Below are positions 8,511 through 16,178 of a stretch of 64,000 nucleotides of DNA, piece after piece (the first letter of the stretch is position 1; each line of letters starts with the position of its first letter). The notes under the pieces were generated by a model that did no database searches, had not been told where the DNA came from, and saw nothing but the letters and a program-made list of their open reading frames with translations. Position numbers and translations under genes: made by a program. Origin of the DNA: DASWHR01 sp036398095 (lineage in GTDB: Bacteria > Actinomycetota > AC-67); assembly GCA_036398095.1 (NCBI GenBank), contig DASWHR010000049.1, positions 1 to 64,000 of the forward strand. The letters run 5' to 3'.

Positions 8511-9941
8511 CTAGAACGCGCGGCGGGCCGCGGCCACCGAGGCACGGTCGGGCCCCACCAGCAGCATCACGCGCGTCCCGTCGCGAAGCACTTCGGCGGC
8601 GCCCGACGGCGCCTGCCATCCGGACGCGGCGCCATCGCGGTAGCCGCTGCCTTCGCCCCCGAACCGCGGCCGCAACCAGTCGGTGAGCGACTCGGCCGCC
8701 TGCCGCGCCTCGTCGGCCGAGTCCCAGATCGTCGACACGGCAACCAGCGTCCCCTTGGACGACTCGTAGGTCTCGTAGCGTCCGCCGTCCCAGCCGGCGG
8801 CCGCTTCGCGCGCATCGGATTCGGGGAGATACTCGTCGGCGATAAGCAGCACGTCGAATTCCCCGATGCCGCCGCCGTCGATCCGTCGCCAGCCCTGCCC
8901 GAGCGAGGCGGCCACATCGGGCAACACCACCGGCTGCGGATCGTCGCGCGTGAAGAATCGAGCGGGATGCATGATCTGCTCGGTGGATGACGGCGGCGTT
9001 CGATAGGCCTTGTCGATCTCGGCCGTGCCGCCGCGCTGATACAGCGCGTTGACGAACTGGGCGCCGCGCTCGTACGGAAACAGGAGCGACTCGCGAACGA
9101 TGGGCGGGGCCGCGTCGAGTTTCGGCGATGTCAGCCTGCTCGCCTCTTCGTCCACCTTGCTGCGTTCGGCGGTCGTGAGGAACTGTTCCCGGTACAGAAA
9201 CATCATCAACGTCGCGTCGCCCTCGACCAGGGAGAGGTAGGCGGTGGCTTCATCGTCCTTTCGCTCGTCCTGCAGAGTGCCGAGCGCATCGAGACCGAAG
9301 TGCTGATCGGTCACGGCATGCACCAATTCGTGTGCAAGAAGGATCCGATCGTAGGGAGTGAGCGCAGCGACCGAGCCGGCGATGACAAGGGATTCCTCTT
9401 CGTCGTCGTAGTACCCGCCGATCTGCTCGGCGCCGACGTCGCGCAGGATCGCGTGCAAGCTGGCGGATGGCGCGAGCAGGCCGAGGGCCGTCAAGGTCTT
9501 GCCAGCGGCATCGACCTCGGCGCGCGACTGATCCTCTTCATAGCTCTTTTCGATCCGCGCGCGAAGCTGTTCGACGGTGAGGATCTCGGGAGCGATCCCG
9601 CGCGAGAACTTGAGCCCCCGAAGCTGCTCGACGGCGCGCGCGATCCGTTCGATGACGCTGCTTCCGAACGAGCCGGGGCCCGCCGAGCCCGACGGCTGGG
9701 GCGTGGCCGCCCGGTCGCTGAGACGGTCGATCTGGTTCTGCAGTTCGATGATCCGGTCGCGATCGTCTTCCGCGCGCCGCTCGGCGTCGCCGATGCGCAC
9801 GGCGAGCGTGACGCTGGCCAGAATCGATACCGCCAGCAGCACGAGCAACACCGCGAACGGACCGGGAAGCTTCGACGACGGCTCGGGAAGCGGCGGCGGC
9901 GGAAAAGCAGGCGGCGGCGGAGCCGCGTTCTCGCCCGGCAC
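8511..9941 (-). CDS. Membrane-anchored zinc metallopeptidase, putative, coupled to prcA
   Basis: A 476-residue protein with a proline-rich N-terminus (1-27), one membrane helix (about 28-49), a short coiled coil (50-75) and a C-terminal domain containing the zinc motif HELVH (His204, Glu205, His208). Downstream acidic residues in EATAYLSLVEGDA could supply the third ligand. The topology suggests an outside-facing protease. Its GTG start at 9941 uses the last base of the prcA TAG stop (TAGTG), so it is translated with the proteasome genes. I do not recognise a named family beyond gluzincin-like metallopeptidases. Its stop sits in the second copy of CTCTAG beside the MITE-like element. Confidence 0.75.
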   Translation of the reverse strand: MPGENAAPPPPAFPPPPLPEPSSKLPGPFAVLLVLLAVSILASVTLAVRIGDAERRAEDDRDRIIELQNQIDRLSDRAATPQPSGSAGPGSFGSSVIERIARAVEQLRGLKFSRGIAPEILTVEQLRARIEKSYEEDQSRAEVDAAGKTLTALGLLAPSASLHAILRDVGAEQIGGYYDDEEESLVIAGSVAALTPYDRILLAHELVHAVTDQHFGLDALGTLQDERKDDEATAYLSLVEGDATLMMFLYREQFLTTAERSKVDEEASRLTSPKLDAAPPIVRESLLFPYERGAQFVNALYQRGGTAEIDKAYRTPPSSTEQIMHPARFFTRDDPQPVVLPDVAASLGQGWRRIDGGGIGEFDVLLIADEYLPESDAREAAAGWDGGRYETYESSKGTLVAVSTIWDSADEARQAAESLTDWLRPRFGGEGSGYRDGAASGWQAPSGAAEVLRDGTRVMLLVGPDRASVAAARRAF

Positions 9942-10636
9942 TACGAGCCCGGGGAGAGCAGCGCGGCCACTTCGTCGTCGGTGTAGCGCCGGAAGGTGCG
10001 CCGCGGCCGGTCGCGCTCGAGCATCGCGACCTCGAGGTTCGACGGCGTCAGGGTTCGTCCCGAGTCGGCGGCGCCGAGCGTCTTCGTCGCAAGCGTGAAC
10101 GCATCGCCGACCCCGATGTCCGGTCGATAGCCTTCCTGAAGGCTCGTTTGAAGCGCGTCGGACTGGCCGCCCATCGCCATGAACCCCTGCACGTCACTGA
10201 CGCTTCCGTCGTACTGGACGCGGTACATCTCGTCGGACTCCTGCGACGCGCCGACTTGCGCGACGAGCAACTCGACTTCGTAGGGCTTCATCTGCTCGGT
10301 GAAGATCGAGCCGAGAGACTGCGCGTAGGCGTTCGCGATCGCGCGTCCGTTGACATCCTCACGGCCGTAGGCGAAGCCGCGCAGGTCGGCCAGCCGGACG
10401 CCGGCGATGCGGAAGTTCTCGAACTCGTTGTACTTTCCGACGGCGGCGAAGGCGATCCGGTCGTAGAGTTCTGAGACTTTGTGCAGGGTCGCGCTTGGAT
10501 TCTCGGCGACGATCAGGATCCCTTCGACGCACTCGACGGCGATGATGGACTTGCCGCGCGCGATCCCTTTGCGAGCGTAGTCGGCCCGATCCTTCATCAA
10601 CTGCTCGGGCGAAACGTAGTAGGGCATCGGACTCAT
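9941..10636 (-). CDS. prcA: PrcA, proteasome alpha subunit
   Basis: Forms the outer heptameric rings of the 20S proteasome, gates the entry pore and receives the ATPase C-termini. The 231-residue protein begins MSPMPYYVSPEQLMKDRADYARKG, the conserved alpha N-terminus, followed by GIARGKSIIAVEC and the RIAFAAVGKYNEFENFRI stretch. It overlaps the end of prcB by 4 bases and is coupled downstream to the metallopeptidase. No active-site threonine is present, as expected for alpha subunits. Confidence 0.97.
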   Translation of the reverse strand: MSPMPYYVSPEQLMKDRADYARKGIARGKSIIAVECVEGILIVAENPSATLHKVSELYDRIAFAAVGKYNEFENFRIAGVRLADLRGFAYGREDVNGRAIANAYAQSLGSIFTEQMKPYEVELLVAQVGASQESDEMYRVQYDGSVSDVQGFMAMGGQSDALQTSLQEGYRPDIGVGDAFTLATKTLGAADSGRTLTPSNLEVAMLERDRPRRTFRRYTDDEVAALLSPGS

Positions 10637-11454
10637 CGATTGCGCTCCTCGCGCTCGCGGCGGTCGGCGATCGCGCCTTCGACCGCGGAGCCCACGAACG
10701 AGTCGTCGATGCGTTCGTAGCCGGTCGCGGTGACGGTGGCGACCACCGGGAAGATGTTGCGAATCATATCGGGGCCGCCGGTCGCGACGTCCTCTTCGGC
10801 GGCGTCGAACAGCGCCTCGATCGCCGCCAGGATCGCGTCTTCGCGATTCGCGCCGCGCCGCCAGCGTCCTTTCAGCGAGCCGCGCGCGTGCATGCCGCCC
10901 GAACCGTCCGCGTGATAGTCGCTTTCTTCGTAGCGGCCGCCGATGCCGTCGTAGCGGAAGATGCGCCCGGCTTGCCGGCGAAGGTCGTAGCCGGCGAACA
11001 GCGGCACGACCAGAAAACCCTGCATCGCGAAGGGCAGGTTCGCGCGGATCATGGATGCGAGCTTGTTCGCCTTGCCTTCCAGCGAGAGCCGCTCGCCTTC
11101 GACCTTTTCGTAGTGTTCCAGCTCGGTCCGAAACAACTTCACCATGTCGATCGCCGGGCCGGCCGCTCCGGCGATCGCGACGGCCGAGAACTCGTCGGCC
11201 GGAAAGACTTTTTCAATCTTTCGATCCGCGATCTGGTAGCCGGACGTCGCCCGCCGGTCGCCGGCGATCACGACCCCGTCGGCGTAGGTCATGGCGAGGA
11301 TCGTGGTGCCCACGGGCTGCTCCGGAAAGCCGGCGCCGCCGGGGCGCTCGGCCGGCAGGAGCACCGGGTCTGTGCGCCGCACGAAATCGCTGAACGACGG
11401 GTTCGCGTCGAATCCGAACGCCGCGCGGGTCCAATCAGTCGGATGATCGCTCAT
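10633..11454 (-). CDS. prcB: PrcB, proteasome beta subunit with propeptide
   Basis: The catalytic subunit of the 20S core. The 273-residue precursor has a 49-residue propeptide ending in VG, and processing before Thr50 would expose TTILAMTY. Counted from that threonine, Asp17 (AGDRR) and Lys33 (IEKVF) occupy the standard catalytic positions. The C-terminal half is a normal beta fold with a DAILAAIEALFDAAEEDVATGG helix region. The order pup-prcB-prcA matches other actinobacteria, and the prcB stop overlaps the prcA start by 4 bases. Confidence 0.97.
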   Translation of the reverse strand: MSDHPTDWTRAAFGFDANPSFSDFVRRTDPVLLPAERPGGAGFPEQPVGTTILAMTYADGVVIAGDRRATSGYQIADRKIEKVFPADEFSAVAIAGAAGPAIDMVKLFRTELEHYEKVEGERLSLEGKANKLASMIRANLPFAMQGFLVVPLFAGYDLRRQAGRIFRYDGIGGRYEESDYHADGSGGMHARGSLKGRWRRGANREDAILAAIEALFDAAEEDVATGGPDMIRNIFPVVATVTATGYERIDDSFVGSAVEGAIADRREREERNR

Positions 11455-11532
11455 AGGAAACGGAAGGCTACCGCAGCAGAAGGAAAACCGTCGGGCATGT
11501 CGCGACCGCCGCGCCCGAACCGGACAAACCGG

Positions 11533-11748
11533 TCACTGACCGCCTTTTTGCACGTATGACCGGATGAATTCCTCGGCGTTGGTTTCGAGGACCTCGTCGA
11601 TCTCGTCGAGGAGCTCGTCGATCTCGTCCTTGAGCTCTTCGCCCTTTGCGATGACTTCGGCAGAGGCCTGTCCCGCGTCGTCGCCGCCGTCTTTCTTTTG
11701 GGTGCCCTTCTTCTTCTGCTCGGATCCGCCGCTCGGCTTGTTCGCCAC
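11533..11748 (-). CDS. pup: Pup, prokaryotic ubiquitin-like protein
   Basis: A 71-residue, highly charged, disordered protein ending in GGQ. Such a C-terminus must be deamidated to glutamate by Dop before PafA can ligate it. The GTG start at 11748 is fixed by a strong AAAGGAGG site 8 bases upstream; the longer frame to 11838 lies inside dop and was rejected. The C-terminal half (ELKDEIDELLDEIDEVLE) is the helix that docks onto the coiled coil of the ATPase. It lies between dop and prcB. Confidence 0.96.
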   Translation of the reverse strand: MANKPSGGSEQKKKGTQKKDGGDDAGQASAEVIAKGEELKDEIDELLDEIDEVLETNAEEFIRSYVQKGGQ

Positions 11749-11791
11749 GTTGCTCACCTCCTTTCCAGAACCGTAGTCTGCCCGGGCGACG

Positions 11792-13288
11792 CTATCCCTG
11801 CAGCCGTTCGACGAGCTCCTCCGCCGTCCGGCACGCATCCAGCAACGCCTTCGTGTGCGCTTCCGTCCCTCGCATCGGCTCCATCATCGGGACCCGCTGC
11901 AACGTCTCGCCCCCGACGTCGAAGATCACCGAATCCCACGACGCCGCCGAGATCTTCCCTTGGAACTGCGCAAGACAGCGCCCGCGGAAATAGGCGCGCG
12001 TGTCGCGGGGCGGCATCGTCATCGCCCGGTCGATCTCTTCGTCGGTGGTAAGCCGCTCGAGCTTGCCCGACCGGTACAGCACCATCGCAAGGCCCTTGTC
12101 GGGACGCACGTCGTGATACTGCAGGTCGAGCATCTTGAGCTTCTGGTCGCTCCACTCCAGTCCGTGCCGGTTGCGGTACGAGTCGATGAGCTTGTATTTG
12201 GCGACCCAGTCCACTTCCTTGTCCAGCGTCATCGGGTCCGAATCGATCGCCGTCAGGACGTGCTCCCAGCGCGCCATGACGCCGGCCGTCCAGTCGTCGG
12301 GCTCGTGGCGCGCGAAGTATTTCTGCGCCATCTCGAAATAGCCCCACTGGATGTCGGCGGCGCGCACGCTACGCCCGTCTTTGAGCGTGACGGTCCGCGT
12401 ACAAGAGATGTCGTGGCTGATCGAGCGGACGGCCTGCACCGGGTTGTCGAGCAAGAACTCGGTCGAGACGGACTCGTCTTCGATCATTCGCAGCACGATC
12501 GCCGCCGTGCCGGTCTTGAGGTAGGTCGCGACCTCCGCCATGTTCGCGTCGCCGATGATTACGTGAAGCCGGCGATACTTTTGCGGGTCGGCGTGCGGCT
12601 CGTCGCGGGTGTTGATGATCGGCCGCTTCAAGGTCGTTTCAAGCCCGACTTCCACTTCGAAGAAATCGGATCGCTGCGCCAGTTGGAACGGCACCGCGAG
12701 CGAGGATGCGCCGCCGCCGAGCATGCCCGCCCCGGCGAAGATCTGGCGGGTCACCAGAAACGGCGTGAAATCGCGCACGATTCGCGAGAACGGACAGGCC
12801 CGGTCCACGAGGAAGTTCTCGTGCGTGCCGTACGACGCGCCCTTGCCGTCGGTGTTGTTTTTGTAGACGAGGATCCGCTGCCCGGCCGCCAGCGCGCCCG
12901 CCGCCCGGCCAATCGACTCGGCCAGAACCCGCTCCCCCGCCCGGTCGTGAACCACCAGCTCGCGCGGATTGGTGCATTCGGGCGTCGAATACTCGGGATG
13001 CGCGTGGTCCACGTAGTACCGCGCACCGTTGGTCAGGATTACGTTCGCCAGGCCGAGCTCTTCGTCGCCCGCCGGCTCCACGTTTGGCGCAACTTCGACC
13101 GCGGACTCAAACCCGCGGGCGTCGCGCAGCGGGGACTCTTCTTCGTAGTCCCAGCGCACGCGTCGCGAGGCGGAGGCAGCGTAGGAGTTGATCAGGATGG
13201 ACGAAGCCAGCACCGGGTTGAACTCCGGCGCCTCCGGCACCGTGATGCCGTACTCGGTCTCGATCCCCATCACCTTCGGGATCGACAC
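11792..13288 (-). CDS. dop: Dop, deamidase/depupylase of Pup
   Basis: Dop converts the terminal glutamine of Pup to glutamate and removes Pup from conjugates. The GTG at 13288 is preferred, with GAAGGGGG just upstream, giving 498 residues; the extra 11 residues of the longer frame are not conserved. The protein shows MGIETEYGITVPE, the Dop-specific longer N-terminal loop (about 35-85), the catalytic YVDHAHPEYSTPE, YKNNTDGKGASYGTHENF and PIINTRDEPHAD. It is a paralogue of PafA and lies between arc and pup as usual. Confidence 0.96.
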   Translation of the reverse strand: MSIPKVMGIETEYGITVPEAPEFNPVLASSILINSYAASASRRVRWDYEEESPLRDARGFESAVEVAPNVEPAGDEELGLANVILTNGARYYVDHAHPEYSTPECTNPRELVVHDRAGERVLAESIGRAAGALAAGQRILVYKNNTDGKGASYGTHENFLVDRACPFSRIVRDFTPFLVTRQIFAGAGMLGGGASSLAVPFQLAQRSDFFEVEVGLETTLKRPIINTRDEPHADPQKYRRLHVIIGDANMAEVATYLKTGTAAIVLRMIEDESVSTEFLLDNPVQAVRSISHDISCTRTVTLKDGRSVRAADIQWGYFEMAQKYFARHEPDDWTAGVMARWEHVLTAIDSDPMTLDKEVDWVAKYKLIDSYRNRHGLEWSDQKLKMLDLQYHDVRPDKGLAMVLYRSGKLERLTTDEEIDRAMTMPPRDTRAYFRGRCLAQFQGKISAASWDSVIFDVGGETLQRVPMMEPMRGTEAHTKALLDACRTAEELVERLQG

Positions 13289-13330
13289 GTGGCCCCCTTC
13301 CGAGGCGGACGGCGCCGCCACAACGGATCC

Positions 13331-13344
13331 GGGTCGGCCGACCC
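13331..13344. repeat. 14-bp perfect palindrome between arc and dop
   Basis: GGGTCGGCCGACCC lies in the 99-base gap between the arc stop (13388) and the dop start (13288). It could be an operator for dop-pup-prcBA or a weak hairpin in the operon mRNA. No T-tract follows, so it is not a classical terminator. Confidence 0.4.
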
Positions 13345-13387
13345 GACCGGCCCGGACATCCTACGCTTTCACCGCTCCAGGGAGCCG

Positions 13388-15121
13388 CTACAGATATTGG
13401 CCCGGCTGGATGTTCTCGATGTGCCGGCCGGGTCCTTCGTCCTGACCGAGCAACGTGCGGACGTAGACGATGCGCTCACCCTTCTTGCCCGAGATCCGCG
13501 CCCAGTCGTCCGGGTTCGTGGTGTTCGGCAGGTCTTCGTTCTCCTTGAACTCGTTGCGAATCGACTCGTAGAGGTCGTCCATCTTGATGCCCTTGACGCC
13601 GGTGCCCAGGAAGCGCTTGATCGCTTCCTTCTTCGCGCGAGCGACCACGTTTTCGATCATCGCGCCCGAGTTGAAGTCCTTGAAGTACAGGATCTCCTTG
13701 TCGCCGTTGGCATAGGTGACTTCCAGGAATCGGTTGACGTCGGTGTCGGCGTACATCGCGTGGACGGTCTTGCCGATCATCGACTCCACGGCGGCCTGAC
13801 CCGATCCGTGAGCCGAGATCTCGTCGGGATGGATCGGAAGGTTGGCCGTCAGGTAGATCTTGAAGATCTCGGCCGCCGAATCCTCGTCGGGCCGCTCGAT
13901 CTTGATTTTCACGTCCAGGCGGCCGGGCCGAAGGATCGCGGGGTCGATCATGTCTTCGCGGTTCGACGCGCCGATCACGATGACGTTCGACAGCGTCTCG
14001 ACCCCGTCGATCTCGCTGAGCAACTGGGGAACGATGGTGTTCTCGACGTCGCTCGACACGCCCGATCCGCGCGTGCGGAAGATCGAGTCCATCTCGTCGA
14101 AGAACACGATCACCGGGAAGCCCTCTTCGGACTTCTCCTTGGCGCGCTGGAAGATCAACCGGATCTGGCGCTCGGTCTCGCCGACGTACTTGTTCAGCAG
14201 CTCCGGCCCTTTGATGTTCAAAAAGAAGCTGCGCGCGTCGGGGCGCCCGTAGCGTTCGGCGACCTTCTTGGCCAGCGAATTCGCGACGGCTTTGGCGATC
14301 AGCGTCTTGCCGCAGCCGGGCGGGCCGTACAGCAGCACGCCCTTGGGCGGCTTGAGTTCGTGCTCGTTGAACAGCTCGGAATGCAGGAACGGCAGTTCGA
14401 CGGCGTCGTAGATCGCTTCGATCTGCTGCTTGAGGCCGCCGATGTGCTCGTAGGTGACGTCCGGCACCTCTTCCAAGACCAACTCTTCGACTTCCGGCTT
14501 GGGCAGTCGCTCGTAGGCGTAGCCCGACCGCGGATCCACCAGCAGCGAATCCCCGGCGCGCAGGCGTTGTGACGAAAGCGGATCCGACAGCAAGACGACT
14601 TTTTCGTCGTCGGTGTGGCCGACCACCAGCGCGCGCGTCGCGTCGATGATCTCTTTCAGCGTCACGACCTCCCCTTGCTGTTCGAAGGTTCGCACGCCGA
14701 TCACGTTCATCGCTTCGTTGAGCATCAGCTCTTGGCCGCGCTGCAGGCTCTTGGGATCGATGTCGGGGTGGACCGCGACCCGAATCTTGCGGCCGCTGGA
14801 GGAGATGTCGATCGTGCCGTCATCGTTGATCCCCAGGAACACGCCGAACCCCGACGGCGGCGCCGTCAGCTTTTCGACCTCTTCCCGTAGCGCGACGATC
14901 TGATCGCGCGCTTCCTTGAGCGCCGATGTCATCCGCTCGTTCTGAGCGAGCGCCTGCGCCAGTTGCGTCCGCGCCTCGCCGAGCTTCTCCTCAAGTAGCT
15001 TGACCTGACCCGGCGAGTCCGACAGACGTCGCCGGAGCAGAGCCGTTTCCTCCTCGAGGAACTTCAGCTGCGATCGGAGGGTCGAGACTTCCTTCTCGCG
15101 TTCCCGATCCGCACCGGCCAT
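13388..15121 (-). CDS. mpa: ARC/Mpa proteasome-associated AAA ATPase
   Basis: Hexameric ATPase that binds Pup, unfolds substrates and threads them into the 20S core. ATG 15121 is chosen because GGAGG lies 7 bases upstream and it begins MAGADREREKEVS. The 577-residue protein has an N-terminal coiled coil (about 5-86) that binds Pup, double OB domains (about 90-230), an AAA domain with GPPGCGKT and VIVFFDEMDS, and the C-terminal GQYL that docks into the alpha ring. Its position after trmI and before dop is standard. Confidence 0.97.
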   Translation of the reverse strand: MAGADREREKEVSTLRSQLKFLEEETALLRRRLSDSPGQVKLLEEKLGEARTQLAQALAQNERMTSALKEARDQIVALREEVEKLTAPPSGFGVFLGINDDGTIDISSSGRKIRVAVHPDIDPKSLQRGQELMLNEAMNVIGVRTFEQQGEVVTLKEIIDATRALVVGHTDDEKVVLLSDPLSSQRLRAGDSLLVDPRSGYAYERLPKPEVEELVLEEVPDVTYEHIGGLKQQIEAIYDAVELPFLHSELFNEHELKPPKGVLLYGPPGCGKTLIAKAVANSLAKKVAERYGRPDARSFFLNIKGPELLNKYVGETERQIRLIFQRAKEKSEEGFPVIVFFDEMDSIFRTRGSGVSSDVENTIVPQLLSEIDGVETLSNVIVIGASNREDMIDPAILRPGRLDVKIKIERPDEDSAAEIFKIYLTANLPIHPDEISAHGSGQAAVESMIGKTVHAMYADTDVNRFLEVTYANGDKEILYFKDFNSGAMIENVVARAKKEAIKRFLGTGVKGIKMDDLYESIRNEFKENEDLPNTTNPDDWARISGKKGERIVYVRTLLGQDEGPGRHIENIQPGQYL

Positions 15122-15181
15122 GTCGAAACCTCCGTTGATCGATGCGTCCGGCCACTCGCCGGCCGCTCGGTTCAGACGCTC

Positions 15182-15218
15182 ATTATCACCAGTCGCCGAG
15201 CGCCTCACTCGCATTATC
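15182..15218 (-). promoter_or_regulatory. mpa: Possible arc promoter elements
   Basis: The 277 bases between trmI and arc are AT-richer than their surroundings. On the minus strand two GATAAT hexamers (15182-15187 and 15213-15218) lie 61 and 92 bases upstream of the arc ATG and resemble -10 boxes. No convincing -35 box stands at 16-18 bases from either, so this is a weak call. Confidence 0.25.
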
Positions 15219-15345
15219 GGCTTACGAAACCACCGTCATTTACTAAAACGCCTCAGAAGCGGTTTCGGCATGACGACTTCTGATGATTTCAGTAACTACT
15301 TCCCTGACTCACCGTTGCACCCTGCCCACCGACGCCGGCAGAATA

Positions 15346-15358
15346 CGACAGACTGTCG
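15346..15358. promoter_or_regulatory. Palindrome upstream of arc
   Basis: CGACAGACTGTCG is a perfect inverted repeat with a 3-base centre, 225 bases upstream of the arc start and just after trmI. Its CGACA/TGTCG arms look like a dimer-binding operator. No known box was matched with confidence. Confidence 0.3.
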
Positions 15359-15398
15359 CATCAGTCGTTAACAGGACGAACATGGGTTAACTGGGTCA

Positions 15399-16178
15399 TC
15401 AAGCAAGCCCGAAGAGCCGGCCGGTCACGAGAAACCCGGTGTGGCCGACCATCCGGTGCTCCGGACGGACCGAGGCGCCTTCGATGTGCCAGGCGCGCAG
15501 CATGGTCTCGAACGGGCGGATCTCTTCGAACCCCGCTTCGCGCATCGCGCCGACGGTCTGAGCGATCTGGGTGATCGTGGGCAGGTAGCAGCACAGGATG
15601 CCGCCTCGGCGCAGCAGACGCGGCGCCACGGCAACCGCGCGCCACGGCTCGGGCAGGTCGAGCACCACCCGGTCGGCGGGCTCGCCCTCATAGGTCACGA
15701 CATCGCCGATCCGAAGGTCGAGCGTGCTCGGGATCTTCCCCAGAAAGGACTCCAGATTGGCCCGCGCCTTCGCGGAGTGATCCTCGCGGAGGTCGTAGGA
15801 GATCACGCGGCCCGCGTCGCCGACCGCGCGCACGATCGCAAGAGTCAGCGCGCCGGACCCGGTTCCGGCCTCCAGAATGGTCGCGCCCGGATAGACGTCG
15901 GCTTCGATCAGGATCGGGCCGATGTCCTTCGGATAGATCACCTGGGCGCCCCGCGGCATCTTCAAGATGAAGTCGGCGATGCCGGGACGGTAGGCGATCA
16001 TGGTCGCGCCGCCGGTCGAGGCGACGCGGGCCCCTTCGGGCTTGCCGATCAGCTCGTCGTGGGCGACCAGGCCGTGATGCGCGTGGAACTCGCCGCCGGC
16101 CTTGAGCGTGAGCAGATACCGCCGCCCTTTGCGATCGACGAGCAGGACGCGCTCGCCGGCCTCCAGCGGGGCGCTCAA
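15399..16178 (-). CDS. trmI: TrmI-type tRNA (adenine-58-N1) methyltransferase
   Basis: A 259-residue class I SAM-dependent methyltransferase. The SAM site is ILEAGTGSGALT, followed by the VISYDLREDHS acidic loop and the catalytic DRVVLDLPEPW motif typical of tRNA m1A58 methyltransferases. The N-terminal part (VLLVDRKGRRYLLTL) is the small beta domain of this family. The start chosen is a TTG at 16178 whose bases overlap the preceding TGA (TTGA). A longer frame upstream is arginine-rich and lies inside the previous gene. Trm methyltransferase genes just before arc are common in actinobacteria. Confidence 0.88.
   Translation of the reverse strand: MSAPLEAGERVLLVDRKGRRYLLTLKAGGEFHAHHGLVAHDELIGKPEGARVASTGGATMIAYRPGIADFILKMPRGAQVIYPKDIGPILIEADVYPGATILEAGTGSGALTLAIVRAVGDAGRVISYDLREDHSAKARANLESFLGKIPSTLDLRIGDVVTYEGEPADRVVLDLPEPWRAVAVAPRLLRRGGILCCYLPTITQIAQTVGAMREAGFEEIRPFETMLRAWHIEGASVRPEHRMVGHTGFLVTGRLFGLA

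Noticed and set aside
11855..14572. 905-residue plus-strand frame opposite dop and arc
   Set aside because: Long antisense frames are expected at this GC content; its product is full of Arg, His and Val without motifs, while dop and arc are certain.
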